Shown: positions 12,804 to 24,379 of the stretch, in pieces
How positions within the stretch are numbered: the first letter of the stretch is position 1
Layout of the letters: the number at the start of each line of letters is the position of its first letter
From: Thermoascus crustaceus
Taxonomy: Eukaryota > Ascomycota > Eurotiomycetes > Eurotiales > Thermoascaceae
DNA length: 64,000 nt
Assembly: GCA_001599835.1 (NCBI GenBank)
Contig: BCIC01000006.1
Location: forward strand, 2,686,215-2,750,214
Direction of reading: 5' to 3'
Made by a program: the position numbers and the translations under genes
Notes under the pieces: model-generated
The model's database searches: none
The model's input: only the letters and a program-made list of their open reading frames with translations
Told to the model about the DNA's origin: nothing

Positions 12804-13230
12804 ACCAGTTCTGCTCGATCTCGTCTCATTTCATCTTATCAAACTGGCTATGTCGTCCTTGCTCTTGTTTTGTCCCTTGTGCAATTGGGTCTCATCTCGT
12901 TGGGATTTTCCTCCCCTCTATCTATGTCGCTCTCAATCAATCAATCAATACTGAATTGAATACCTGCCTGTATTGTATACCGCTGATGTGATGTATTTGT
13001 ACCCTATGTACCTATGTACATGCCTTCTCCTGAGAACCAATCAACCTCGTCTTCTTTTTTATTTTATTACGAATGGAGGTAGAAAGAAAAGGGAAAAGAA
13101 AAAGAAAGTGATAAAAGTAAAATCAAACGATCTTTAAGGCTGTTTAACAGGGCATGCTAGCTAGATAGCCTCGTCGTTCTTTGATATGATACGTTTTCTT
13201 TTTTGACGTAGGACTCGTAAGTGGGATTGT

Positions 13231-13270
13231 TAGGTAGGCTAGGTAGATACCTAGGTAGGTAGGTAGGTAC
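13231..13270. repeat. TAGG/GGTA microsatellite
   Basis: Imperfect tetranucleotide array built from TAGG units and interrupted by CTAGGTAGATACC. Shorter copies of the same motif are seen near 25498-25512 and 44524-44535, so it is a recurrent low-complexity motif of this genome. Confidence 0.8.
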
Positions 13271-13538
13271 TTCTGCTGGTTATGTACAACGTAAATTTAA
13301 ACAAGAACCGAACCAACCCAACCCAGGCGGACCCTAGGTGGTTTCCTGTTCGAATTCCAAGAAGAAAAGGGTATAATGTAACCGAAGAAGAAATAAAAGA
13401 CAAAAAGGCAAGTAAAGAAAAAGGTATGCAGCAGAGCGTGACATATTGTCATGTCCGGTCCAGTCCAATCCAGTCCACCTCGAGTCCTCGAGAGTATAAA
13501 AACAGTAAGCCTCCCACACTGACATATCTTCTCTTCTC

Positions 13539-13580
13539 ACTTCCCACATCTGCTCCTCCACTTCCCACATCTGCTCCTCC
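13539..13580. repeat. Two-copy 21-bp tandem repeat
   Basis: Two identical adjacent copies of a pyrimidine-rich 21-bp unit. They lie downstream of the stop of the GPI-type gene on the opposite strand. No function is implied; it is probably a replication-slippage product. Confidence 0.85.
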
Positions 13581-13691
13581 ACTTTCTCCCTAATTTGCCC
13601 TTTTCTCCTCTCTCTCTCTCTCCCAACTCAAATCAATATCAAGCACTCCAACAGACATACCCCATTCAGACAGACCAGATTCACATCACAT

Positions 13692-14051
13692 TTACAGGAC
13701 AACAAGACCAGCAACAGCCACCACACCCGCCACCACAGCGCTCGCCATCTCCGCGCCCGCAGCAGCACCGCCGGTAGCTGGGATAGCAGAGCTAGGGCCC
13801 TTAACGCCCGCGGTGCTGGAGGTCGTGGAGTTCCAGCGGCCGCCCGTCGGGGTGACGATGGCGCCGGTGCCGGTGGACAGGATGACCTTGCTGCTGGTGG
13901 GGCTGGGGGTGTACACGGGGGTCGACGAAGGCGTAGGCGTGGCGTTGATCACCTTGATGGTGACGGTGTGCGGGGCGGGTTGCTCGCCAGCAGCGAGCGC
14001 GAAGGGTGCGACGGCTGCGGAGAGCAGCAGGATGGCCTTGCTGAAAAGCAT
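13692..14051 (-). CDS. Small secreted protein with GPI-anchor signal
   Basis: A single-exon frame of 119 residues. It begins with a clear secretion signal (MLFSKAILLLSAAVAPFALAAG), continues with a Ser/Thr/Pro-rich middle suited to O-glycosylation, and ends with a small-residue segment (PATGGAAAGAEM) followed by a hydrophobic tail that runs to the C terminus with no charged residues. This is the pattern of a GPI-anchored wall or plasma-membrane protein. There is no catalytic domain, and I cannot assign it to a named family. Its upstream region shows CT/GT-rich promoter-like sequence. Coding is well supported by composition; function is unknown. Confidence 0.78.
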   Translation of the reverse strand: MLFSKAILLLSAAVAPFALAAGEQPAPHTVTIKVINATPTPSSTPVYTPSPTSSKVILSTGTGAIVTPTGGRWNSTTSSTAGVKGPSSAIPATGGAAAGAEMASAVVAGVVAVAGLVVL

Positions 14052-16198
14052 TTTGGCGTTGTTTTGATGAGAGTTAACTGGTGGTGGTGGTCTCGTTCGC
14101 TTCTATGCGACGATTGTTTTGTTTGTTTTCTTTGTGGCCTTCGTTCCGGACGCAAGGGAATCCGAACGGAGTAGATCTTATCTGATCTGGAGATTGAGGG
14201 GGTTTTGTTTGTTTGTTTGAAGATCCAGAGAGAGAGCGAAAGGAATTCGATCAATCTCAATGGAATGAATGGAAACGAGTCAACAATAATGAGTGATTAT
14301 TGAACTCGGCGCACACACAACGAATGACTATGAAAACGAGTGGACAGGGAACGAATTAGGGAGGAGTCCAAAACGAACGACAACTCTCAAGGAGTAAGGA
14401 ACGGGTGATTGCAAGAGAAGGAAAAGATATGAAGACCAGAAAAGAGAAAGGGAGCGCGTGGAAAGGGGGGAAACGGCGCGAGGGGAGAGACGCCATGTCT
14501 TCTCTGAGCCATAGTCCGGGATGCAAGCAAACTGTGCAACAGGGCGACGGGCGAATCAGTGCGCGGCGTTGCGGGCGCCGAGCAACCTTGTGCCTGCTAA
14601 TGTTAAACTCAACCGCGACGATCAGGTCGAGCCCGACGACCACCACAGGGGGGTTTAGCATCAAAGATACCAGGACTCCAGAAGGGGGGAGAAAAACGGC
14701 GGAGATGCCCGTGCCTGTCAGGGCTTGTCCCTGGCTAAGCTCTAGCGCCAGAGCGTCCCTTTTTTACCCCATCCTCGTGTCTCCGTGTCACGGGCCAGTT
14801 GGTCCAAGTCTGTATCGGGTCATTGACATAGACTATCAAACAAGCTGCACATAGTCTGGTCTCCAGAAGTCAATAATAGCACTGGGATATGGGCACGGGA
14901 CACGTTAATAAATCGACAATGTCAGGGCGGTCAGGTCAGGCACCGTGCAGCCTGTGTCCCCAATCGCAGCAGACAACGTAGTCATGCATGTGCAGGTCTC
15001 AGAAGGAAGAAAGGAGGACCTCAAGTACACTTCGTATTTCGTATAGAAAAAAGCCTCGGGTAGGGCCACCTAGGGCGCAGGTACGAAAAGGTAATTCCCG
15101 TAGAAAGCAAAGCAAAGAGCGATGCGCACGACTGTAAGCGAAGGCCCCAGTGATCAACGCGCAACGCACGGCCTCACTCGGCGGAGAACAAGAAGCATTA
15201 GCAGCGAGAACGACAGACCGTCACCGACGATGCTGCACACTTGCAGATAAGATCCGAGCTCCGCAGCGCCGATCAAGCACTGCTAAGGTTTTTCTCAGCA
15301 CCATGTCAATCATATGTATAGAGCAAAACTAGTTCCAGAAATCAGTATTTAAAGGAGAATCAGAAACCAGCGGTCTGCGGACGTCGGGCATTCTCAGATC
15401 GCACTTACTGTGGTTAAGGGGCCAGAGAGAGTGGGGAAGCAATTTCCACTGGAAAAGAAAGAACAACCTCGGCATTTCCGACTCGGCGCGTCGGTTTTGA
15501 AGAGCTGGACCAGCTGCACAGGCAAGACAGATTCGATGAGACATTATTATCGTCATTTTCTGTCAAAGGATGTTAGGATTCTTCTGATGCCGCAATGCGA
15601 AGGCGCCCAGATACGGTGAGGCAGAGTCCCTGCGATCGCGACCGTCATGTCGTAGTCAGACAGCCAAGACCAACGGTTGTTTCCATGCTGATAATGCACT
15701 AAAGCTTCCAGGATGACTGTAGTAGTATGCACAGAAGAAGATAACTAGCAGATAGATAAATAGATAGAAAGTATAGATAATAATTGTCGCATTTCAACAA
15801 CTATAAAACCCCGCAACTTCGCCTGCAGCCGTCAAAGACAGACTGGGGTTCGCGCTCCGAGACACAAGTTGCACCAGCGAGTGTCCATTGCACGTATCAA
15901 TTTGACTTCAGGTTTCCTAGTCGTCATACTGCGTGTTTCGTATTTCTTTCCTTTGCGTATCATAGTAAAAGTACAGTTCAAAGCGTGGGTATGAATACGT
16001 AGCGTTGCTCTTCTTCCAACTAAACAGAAAGCTGAGTGAGGTTTACACCCAGGCGACTGACCCTTGAAACAAAGCCGGATTTTAAACGTATGGACAAAAC
16101 GCATAAAAATGTGCAACGAAGCGAAGAGCTAGAAGCAAATGACAACGCCCTAAACGGCGCAGGAGTTCCTACTTCCCGTCTGCACGAGGCAGTGACAA
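14052..16198. other. Intergenic, no gene recognised
   Basis: About 2.1 kb upstream of the GPI-type gene and downstream of the Gly-rich gene. A plus-strand open frame at 14405-14854 is Arg/Lys-rich, without motifs or splice support. I see no tRNA, transposon or protein-like sequence. The first few hundred bases should be the promoter and leader of the minus-strand GPI gene. Confidence 0.55.
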
Positions 16199-17051
16199 TC
16201 ACAGAAACCAGACTGCAGCCACCACAAGAGCCACCATGGACCAATATCCGCTAAGGTTTAAGATGGTGACAGCCGGTCCTGCCGCGGACGTCGGAGCGGA
16301 GGGGTCTGGGGCAGTTGTCCCATTCGGGAGAGTACCGTTGATGTAGATGGTCTTTGTGCCGTTGACTTCGACAACCCTCACGAGACTAGAGTTCGTGGGC
16401 TCGCTACCATTCAGGATCGAGTTCAGGTACGTGCTGTTGTTGTTGTCATCGCATCCGCAGACGGAGTACTCCTGACACAGGCAGACAATAGGCAACGATT
16501 CATTTTCGTTAGTTGTCGGGTTGGTGTAGTAGTATGGGTGGGTGTAGGGGTAGGCGTAGGCCCCGTAGAGCCAAAGGCCTGGGAAGATTGCCAAGGCAGC
16601 GATAGGCAGCAGGAAAGGTGTCAAGCCCGTCGGTGAGCGCGCGCCGGCGGTATACGGGGCTCTGGCACCACCAGAGTAGTATGCGCCGCCGCCGAAGGAG
16701 CGCGGTGCGCCTGAACCAGAGCGCGTTGTTCCTCCAATATTGCTAGATCCCAGGCATTAGTTCTGTCGATTACCAGTCATGGAAATCAAGCATTTACCTC
16801 GATCTTGACGATCCAGATGATCCACTACGTCCGCCTCCACCGCTCCGTCCACCTCCTCCGCCCCCGCTGCTCCCTCCGCCTCGTCCGCCTCCACCTCTCC
16901 GCTTTTCCAGATCCTGTAGTTCTGGAGCATTGACCGGAACGGGGACAGCCGCCGCATCCCGCTGTGCAAGATCGGACCCGGACTGCGAGGCCGGGTGCGA
17001 CGCGACGGCAGAGAAGAGAAGCAGGAGTGTGGTAGCAAAGGTAAACTTCAT
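16199..17051 (-). CDS. Gly-rich secreted/membrane protein, DUF7732-like
   Basis: Two exons on the minus strand, 17051-16798 and 16742-16199 (55-bp intron), encode 265 residues. The product has a signal peptide (MKFTFATTLLLLFSAVASHP), a possible dibasic KEX2-like site (LEKRR), a long Gly/Ser/Arg-rich stretch, a hydrophobic segment (LLPIAALAIFPGLWLYGAYAYPY), a Cys-rich part (CLCQEYSVCGCDDN), several N-glycosylation sequons and a hydrophobic C-terminal end. The layout resembles a fungal family that I recall as DUF7732; that label is from memory and uncertain. The splice joins SR to SNIGGTTRSGSG in frame. Its function is unknown. Confidence 0.8.
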
Positions 17052-18761
17052 GGTTGAACAAATTATATATAGATCGCCGCGCGTGCGCAAAATGATACTG
17101 TCGTGTCTGATGGATAAGAGAGATGCGTCGGAAACCGCAACCGCAGGGTCAACTCGAGTGGCGACTCCTAAAAACCGGAATCGAGCGATTCTAGCGTTAT
17201 GTGTAGCTTGGCCAGCAAGAACAGCAGAGCAAAAAATATAAGAACACGCAAGAAAGAAAACGCAAACGTGTGTCTGTAAAGAAGAGAAAACAGAAGGCTG
17301 AAGCCAATTATCAAGGATCAAGGGCGCTGCTGTTGAAAGCCAGGTCTAGAAACGCCGAGGCGGGAAGGGGCCTCTTTTTGAAGTTCTTTTGTCTCCTTAA
17401 ATAAAAGACCATGGATCGGCTAGTGAAGATCCTGCAAGCAGTCATCACTCTTGGTTCATCCTGCGAACAGCAGTCGGCCCGATCTCCGCCACTTGTCGGC
17501 CTTTGGGCCCTTGACCCTCTTTAAATCTCTGTCTGATTAAGATTGTTTGTTAGTAAGAAAGAAACGTCCATTTCCGGGCGGATGAAGTCAAATAGTGGCA
17601 CGGGTTCGGTGAGGCGGAGCAGCCAAGAAGCTCATTCCTTCCTCCCGTGCTGTCGGGAACCTGAGCACTGCGGGCGCCCTAGAAAAGGTCTCTTGAGGCC
17701 CTGATTTTTGTGATTCTTCTAAACCTCATATCCGTTGTTATCTGCCGGAGTTGTGTTGTTTCAATGAGGCGCTTCCAGTATCACAGGGACAAACGTGGCA
17801 GAGAACGTGGCAGCCGCTAGGCGCCCCGCTGCATGCGATTTCTGCCCTGGACTGGAAAAATCAGCCATTGAGTCTTCTTTGAGTGACCTGCTTATCGTCC
17901 TTTCGCTTCCATGGTTAGGCCTGGAAAAGCCTCTGTCTGCCTGTCCGTTACGAGATCGTATTCTCCATTGGTTGGAGCAAGGCGCCCCAGCGTGATCCGT
18001 TTGCCTGTGCTCCGTACAGAGACATACCTGGGATATGGCATCCATCCATGGACGGGATGAGCATGCCATTACTGTACCAGGTATAGTAGTACTGCTGGCA
18101 GATTCCAACCCCACTTCTAGAAGGAAATTAGTTTATGTATTCTGCAATGCAACGTCATTAAGGTCCTGCCAGGTACAGTGCATACTACAACATCTGCCTT
18201 GTGTGTTTTGCCTAGAGAACTAGCCCTATTTTGCCTGTTATTTCATTGTACTGTTGTACATCCACCTCTTTCATTCCGTTAATGTTCTCCCCAAAATATG
18301 CATATATTTCGTACACAAACATGAACATGGATCAATGACAATGGCGTATGGAGCATACCCGTCAGGCATCTGACAAGCCTCTCCGTGGAAATGATCAGGC
18401 CTTTCATCCTTCCTTTGTCTAGTTAGCTCTATGGCTCATCTACGCTTTTTCCCGCTTATCATGGTTTTCTTTGTCTTATACTCAAACTGGTCACTCCACA
18501 TGGAGTGGCTGTGCTCATGCTGCGCCGCAACCAGCCTTGTGGATAGTCCGAATCTTTAATATAGGATGAACTTCATACGAAAGTCGGATGCAGTACAGTT
18601 GTGGCTTACTAACAAGATTACGTAGTGCAGTCTATGCTAATTGTTTTGATGTTCTTTTCAAGAAACACCGGTGATACCATTACAAAGACAACTCCGGAAG
18701 GAATCTGCCTCAGGTAAGCACTAACTTAACTACAACCTGAAAGACACGGAGGTCGGACTTA
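17052..18761. other. Intergenic, no gene recognised
   Basis: This 1.7-kb stretch separates the start of the Gly-rich gene from the stop of the malic enzyme gene, both on the minus strand. A TATATATAG box-like sequence lies just upstream of the former (about 17064-17072). Open frames on both strands are short and unlike known proteins. Confidence 0.55.
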
Positions 18762-20993
18762 TTACCGTTTCCTTCTCACCAGCGGTCGATACTCTGGTTC
18801 CCACATCTGCACCCGAATCCACTCTTCCAGGTCGCTGTCTCCGGTTGGGATTCCCTCTTCCTGCACCAGCCCCTCTTGCACGGCGCACTTGATGACCGCC
18901 TTAGCGATGTGGAGGCTAATTTCCCGCACATGGATGACATCCGGTAGTAGAGGCTGATTGGGATCCTTGAGCGCGGGCGACTGCGCAGCCAGCGCCTTGA
19001 CCGCTGCGACGAGCATCTTGTCCGACAGAAGGCGTGCTCGAGACAGAACGGCACCCAACCCAATACCAGGAAAGCAGGTGGAATTGTTGCATTCCGCTAT
19101 ACGGCCGGTTTTATTATTAGCATTAGGCCTTTACAGGAAGCCTGATCTACTGCCTTTCCGGGGCACTCACCGATTTCATACTTGACGCCGTTATATTCTA
19201 CCGGAGGGAACGGGCTTCCGGTTGCTATCAAGGCTCTGCCTTCTGTCCAATCATTGATATCCTTGGGTTGAGCTTCGTGCAGCCGGGTAGGATTGCTCAG
19301 TGGGAAAATGATAGGATGGTCAACGTGTTTGGCCATCTCCTTAACAACCTCCTCCGTGAAAGCCTTGGGCTTCGTGGACGTCCCGATCAAGATATGCGGC
19401 TTTACCTTTCTAACTACCGAGAGCAGATCTAGCTGCCCCTTGTCTGGCCACTCCGCGTCATCTCGCGCAAAGGGGATCTGCGCCGGAGTCAACTTGTCAC
19501 CGTGTGATTTCAGGAGCAACCCTGGTTTGTCGATGCACCTATAAAGCAGAGTTAGCGAGTGTCTCTCTTTTGAAGATGCAGGTCAAATAAATGCAAACCA
19601 AATCTGCTTCGCTGCTTCCTCTTTTGTCTTAGGTGTCTCTGTGGCTATTGCACCGGTGACTTGATCCGCGATGCCTGTCCCAGCAGATCCAGAGCCGAAA
19701 AGCACCACCCGTATCTCCGTGATGTCGATCTTGCTGACGTGCAGAGCTGCTATAATGGCGGCCAAGGTTACACATCCAGTTCCCTGGATATCGTCATTGA
19801 AGCAGGGCATATGTGAACGGTATTTGTCCAAAAGCCTCCGGGCATTATGCAAGCCAAAGTCTTCACTGAACTGCGGTTAGATTGCCTTTATCTGCAGAGC
19901 GAATGGGATGATAAGAGACAAACAAATGGATATATGCTCTTGGGAATCTCTTCCGCGCGGTCTCCACAAATTTGTCGACAAAGCTGTCATATTCTTTTCC
20001 TCTGACTCGAGGACGTCGGAGCCCTAGGTATAATTCATCGTCCAGTAGCCTTTTGTTCTGTGACTTCACTTCAGCCTGTATCTTGCGAATGACAGTCAGT
20101 ATGGGGATTTACATCCGTGCCGCAGTCTAGGACCACAGGAAGCTGTCTCGAAGGATGGATTCCCGCGCACAGTGTCGTGAGAACAAGCTTTGCGACTGAA
20201 ATTAGAATTGAGCCTACTCCTTGGTCCCCAATGCCCAAGATCTGATATCATGTCAGCTATATTTTGCAAAATAATATGGGAAGAAACTCGACGCAGGGCT
20301 GCTGTACCTCTTCCCCGTCAGTTACGACGATGTAGTCAACATCTTCAGCGCGATCATCGAACTGCGAGAGACTCTCCTCGATTCTGTCCCGATCGTTGAT
20401 ATTCAAGAAGCAGCCCTCCGGCCGTCTGAAGATCCTGGAATAATTCTGGATCGCATCGCCCTCTGTCGGCGTGTATATCACGCTGAACATCTCCTTGAGA
20501 TGTGTTTGCGTGAGCTGGGCAGAGAATGTCAGCAATTCCTGTAGCCCATGCTCCCGTTGAAGAGTGAAGATTCGGGAAGTAGGGGATATACCTTATAGTA
20601 CAATACCTCATTCTGCATCTTCAACCCAGCCATGAACGTGTTCTTCGCGAGGTTATTGGGTCGACTACTATACTGCTGGTAGGCCCTCGCGACTTGCTCA
20701 TCCAGCGTTTGGACGTTCGGGGGCAAGAGGCCGTGCAGCTTGAACTCCTGGCGCTCGTTGTTGGGGAATGCGGATCCTTTATTGAAGTAGGAATTGTGCA
20801 GAAGTTCAGCGCCCTGGGAGATATATTCAGCAAAGACCAATTCAATTCAATTATCGCTTATACGGGGACTCTATGCCAGTATTTATCTCACCTCATACGC
20901 ACATTCAACGGGCCCTTTCGCTGCGCGAGGGAGATGGGTGAATTGAGACATTGCTGCTGCGAAAGTCCGGAAATGCCTGATTGCTCGAAGCAT
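18762..20993 (-). CDS. Mitochondrial malic enzyme (malate to pyruvate, probably NAD-linked)
   Basis: Eight minus-strand exons (20993-20892, 20813-20592, 20514-20308, 20241-20113, 20057-19924, 19865-19599, 19538-19171, 19096-18762) encode 587 residues, the usual size of a eukaryotic malic enzyme. It decarboxylates L-malate to pyruvate while reducing NAD(P). Seen in order: GPVECAYEGAELLHNSYFNKG, the YTPTEGDAIQNYS block, ILGIGDQGVGS, VLDCGTDNKRLLDD, FEDFGLHNARR, FNDDIQGTG, the nucleotide-binding loop VLFGSGSAGTGIAD, IGTSTKPKAFTEE, FPLSNPTR and ECNNSTCFPGIGLGA. The first exon, found by splicing, adds MLRAIRHFRTFAAAM, a basic amphipathic leader typical of mitochondrial import, with an in-frame stop upstream. 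Cofactor choice is an inference. Confidence 0.94.
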
Positions 20994-23253
20994 ACGATGA
21001 TCTACCGAATCGATTATCAGATATTAAACTGTCTTACCAACCTCTCCATGAATGTATAAGTCTATACTATGATGTAACATACCTAACTCATCAGCAATCC
21101 CGACTCATGGACCATCAGATATTCTTCCCGGCTCTTCAGACAGACAATTGGGAAAAAGAGTCAGCGCATCCGTCCTGCATATATCCATGGACGAGATGGA
21201 CGTCCTCAGAAGGGACCGCGTGGGTTGACCACGGACGTTACGGTGGGATGACGTAGGAGCGTGTGCTTCAGCGACCGGGCGAGCCCTGGAACAAGTTTTC
21301 AATCGGCTACCCTTTTGAAGGCTTCGATAGGCTGTATTAAGTTTCGTTTTAAGCTTCATAAGAAGAAAAGAAGCATTTCGATGCGCTGTGTGAGTGCTTT
21401 GGTCGATCATCTATCTGGGTTGATCTACCATTACTACCCATGGAATCGTGGAACGACCCTTGGGATCAAAAGGTACAGAAGATGGGTTTAGTGCTGAATT
21501 GGCGAATAAAAAATCCAAGAATAGAAAATTGAAACATGCAAGCAAGAGAAATTTCCAGCTGCCTAAGAACCAGAAGACGAATTAAAACTATCGCGATGAT
21601 AAATTATATTTAATGTAGTAATTACCATGCTTTCAATCTATTACCTCAAAACAAAACCTTTTTCACCCGAAAGACCTAAAAAAGCTAAGCATAAAAATAT
21701 AGATAAAATACATCCCTTCTTACCCTTTCGAACTCTGGCACTGAGTGCCGTACTCCGTATATTGGAAAGCGAACAAACTGCCCGGTACGCAGCCAAAGCT
21801 AACCCCACGCGCCCGCCGCCAAGTCGCACGCTCGGACGCTCCCGACCCATCCATTCCGAGCGAATTTTTTTTCTTCACTCCAAACCAAACCACCAACCAC
21901 CAACGATAAATGACCAGTTTCTTGCAGCAGACCGAGTCTACGTACACTCATCACACGGGATGGTTTGACGAAAAAATCTTTACTCACTAATATTCAACTA
22001 TTCATCCGTTCGCTCATGATGTCCGCAACTCACGAAGCAAGATAATACCGTCAGACCGCAGTACTGCTAGTGAACTTTGAACTTTGTCCGATCTCTCTGC
22101 CTGTCCTGTCCTGCAGCACTGATGAGCAGCGCGACGAGGCCGTTTTTTACTTCCCTCTCGAATTGCGTGGATCCTGGTGTGATCTTGATGTGTTTGTGAT
22201 TTTTTGCCTAGAAAGAGAGAGAGCACATCCACCCTCTTGATGGGAGACAGGCTTGCATCGGTTCGGTTCAAGGTCTATGGACCCATGGGATGTGTATATC
22301 ACTATATACTCGTTCGCAAGGACGGTTATGAACGTCATCTCATGCCTAATGCGTTGCGTTCGGGATCCATGTCGAGAGGATTGTGACCTATCTTGGAGTA
22401 CCTCCCCGGAGCATGTTGCGCAACGGGCCAGATGGATAGATCACAGGTGTTGCAAAGACCAAATCTATCCTATCTGAATTCCGCACCGCGTACAGTATTA
22501 TAGTACGCCATCGACAGTGAAAGAAAAGGAAAAGCAAGATGCTGTTGCTCTCTGGGAAGAACCTCGTCGAGTGATTGACTCCTAGCACTACCAACCAACT
22601 AACCCGCCCAATACTTCTTTCTCAAGTGACAACAATAAAAATCGACACCGCATAGGTTCTTCCCCGATCTCTCAATTCCTCATGTCCCTCCCTAGGCACA
22701 TATACCTAGGTACCTAGTCCAACATGCAATTCCCCAATCCAGCTGTCCCAACCTCTCTAAACGAGGTATATCCCACGGACCCTTCAATCCTTTTTCTTTA
22801 AAGGACAAGGACAGCCGACGCAATCTCACGTCTTGTGTCTGTGTTGGCTGGAGCTGGACTCCGGGTAATCGATCGATGCAGTCACTGCTAGGAGCGAGAA
22901 TTGCAAGAGCAAGTTCTTAAAAAGAACGGGGCCATCATAGTTCATGTTTTCGCTCACGCCTTTTCTTCTCTATGGGGGAAAGGCGTGTCTTTTTCCCTAC
23001 GAGAGCATGACTCCTTGAGCACCTACATTTCTTTACTAGATAGGTTAAGATATGAGGTAGATCTGGATGCATGCATATGGAGTGAGTTTCTTCTAATACA
23101 TCTCGTGAATAGCCTGTTCATTGTACAGTCTTATATATGTTCTCCAGAGGGGCTTCTAGCGTCATTACTCGTACTCCGACCCTCAAGCGTAGTCTATACA
23201 TCCAGTATATCCCAAATCCAACCAAAACACGCAACACAGCGGAATCAGTAAAC
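20994..23253. other. Intergenic, no gene recognised
   Basis: About 2.3 kb containing the malic enzyme promoter at its left end and the 3' flank of the quinone reductase gene at its right. There is a CCTAGGTACCTAG palindrome-like motif near 22705-22718. No open frame gives a recognisable protein on either strand. Confidence 0.55.
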
Positions 23254-24379
23254 CTACAGCTTGCTCGCCTTGTCATTTACGATCTTGACAACAACCTTCC
23301 CCCAAGTCTCCCTCCCTCCCAGCGCACGCAGCGCCCTCGGCACGCTCTCCAACCCGACGAAGCTCTCATCCTTGAACGCCGTCCCGCGGAACTTGCCCTG
23401 CGCCACGAGCTCAAAGATCCCCCTCCACACGACGCCAACCGTCTCGGGCTCGAAATTCGCATACTGTCCCCAGTGCAGCCCGACCAGGCTGACATTCTTC
23501 AGCAGCACCCGGTTCAGCGCGACCTTCTCGATCTTCCCCGCGGCGAAGCCGATGACGAGTAAGCGCGCGTTCCACGTGACGCACTTCAGACTCGACTCGA
23601 TCATCCCGACGGGGTCGTAGACGATGTCCACTCCCGCTCTGCCGTTCCCGGAGCGGTTCTCCGCGCAGAGCCTCTTGACCTGCTCCGACCAGCTCCTGTC
23701 CCGGTAGTCGACGACATAATCCGCGCCGAACTCCCGCGCGATCCGCCTCTTCCGCTCCGTCCCCGCGGTGGCGATGACCGTCGCGCCCTTCGCCTTTGCG
23801 ATCTGCACCGCTGCGAGACCCACCCCGCCCGCGGCCGCGTGGACGAGGACCCAGTCCCCCTCGCGCACGTTGGCGCGGTGGACGAGTCCGCCGTAGGACG
23901 TGGGCGCCGTGACGAAGAGGCCCGCTGCGTCCTCGAAGCTCCATCCGTCGGGGACGGGGAGGAGCGAGGACTCCGGGGCGAGGACGTGCGTGGCGTAGGC
24001 GCCCTGCGTTGCGCCGAAGACGCGGTCACCGGTCTTGAATCGCGGGTTGGAGACGGAGGTAGGTGTGGCCAGGATCGTGCCGGCGAATTCCATCCCCGCG
24101 ATCCAGGGCAGGGGAGGCTGGTGCTGGTACTTGCCCTGGATCTGGAGCAGGTCGAAGAAGTTGGTCCCCGCGGAGTGGATCTCGATCAGGTATTTGTCTG
24201 GAGAGGGGGAGGGGGTTGGGAGGGTTGTGACGGTGAGATCCAATGGGCTCTGCAGTCACCAGTCGTTAGTTATCTATCTGAGAGGGCAATGGCGGAGTAG
24301 ATATATCTCCAGGAAAAAAGTACAAGGAGAGAAAGAAAGGTCATACCTTGACATATTGACTAACTTGAATCGCCCGCAT
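23254..24379 (-). CDS. MDR-family quinone oxidoreductase (zeta-crystallin-like)
   Basis: Two minus-strand exons, 24379-24347 and 24249-23254, encode 342 residues. The 11-codon first exon (MRAIQVSQYVK) supplies the usual start of this family; the 97-bp intron has a GTATGA donor and a CTGCAG acceptor. Family features are the N-terminal GroES-like fold with AGTNFFDLLQIQGKY and PWIAGMEFAG, GDRVFGATQGAYA, the cofactor-binding VLVHAAAGGVGLAAVQIAKAKGA, and GADYVVDY. No Cys/His zinc ligands of alcohol dehydrogenases are visible, which points to a zinc-free NADPH quinone or enone reductase. The coding part is much more GC-rich than its flanks, especially at third positions. The substrate cannot be read from the sequence. 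Confidence 0.92.

Larger units (their letters stand above)
12804..13691. other. Intergenic with simple repeats
   Basis: No gene is supported between mss51 and the small GPI protein gene. The gap holds a GGTA/TAGG microsatellite at about 13231-13270, a perfect tandem pair of a 21-bp unit at 13539-13559 and 13560-13580, and a CT run at about 13607-13622. The purine-rich stretch at about 13078-13110 and the T-rich stretches are ordinary fungal 3'-UTR or promoter sequence. Confidence 0.6.

Noticed and set aside
14405..14854. Plus-strand 149-codon frame
   Set aside because: Lys/Arg/Gly-biased purine-rich DNA with no domain; lies in the promoter side of the GPI-type gene.
23411..24300. Long frames on both strands over the MDR reductase
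   Set aside because: Arg/Gly/Pro-rich shadow frames caused by high GC at third positions of the real gene.
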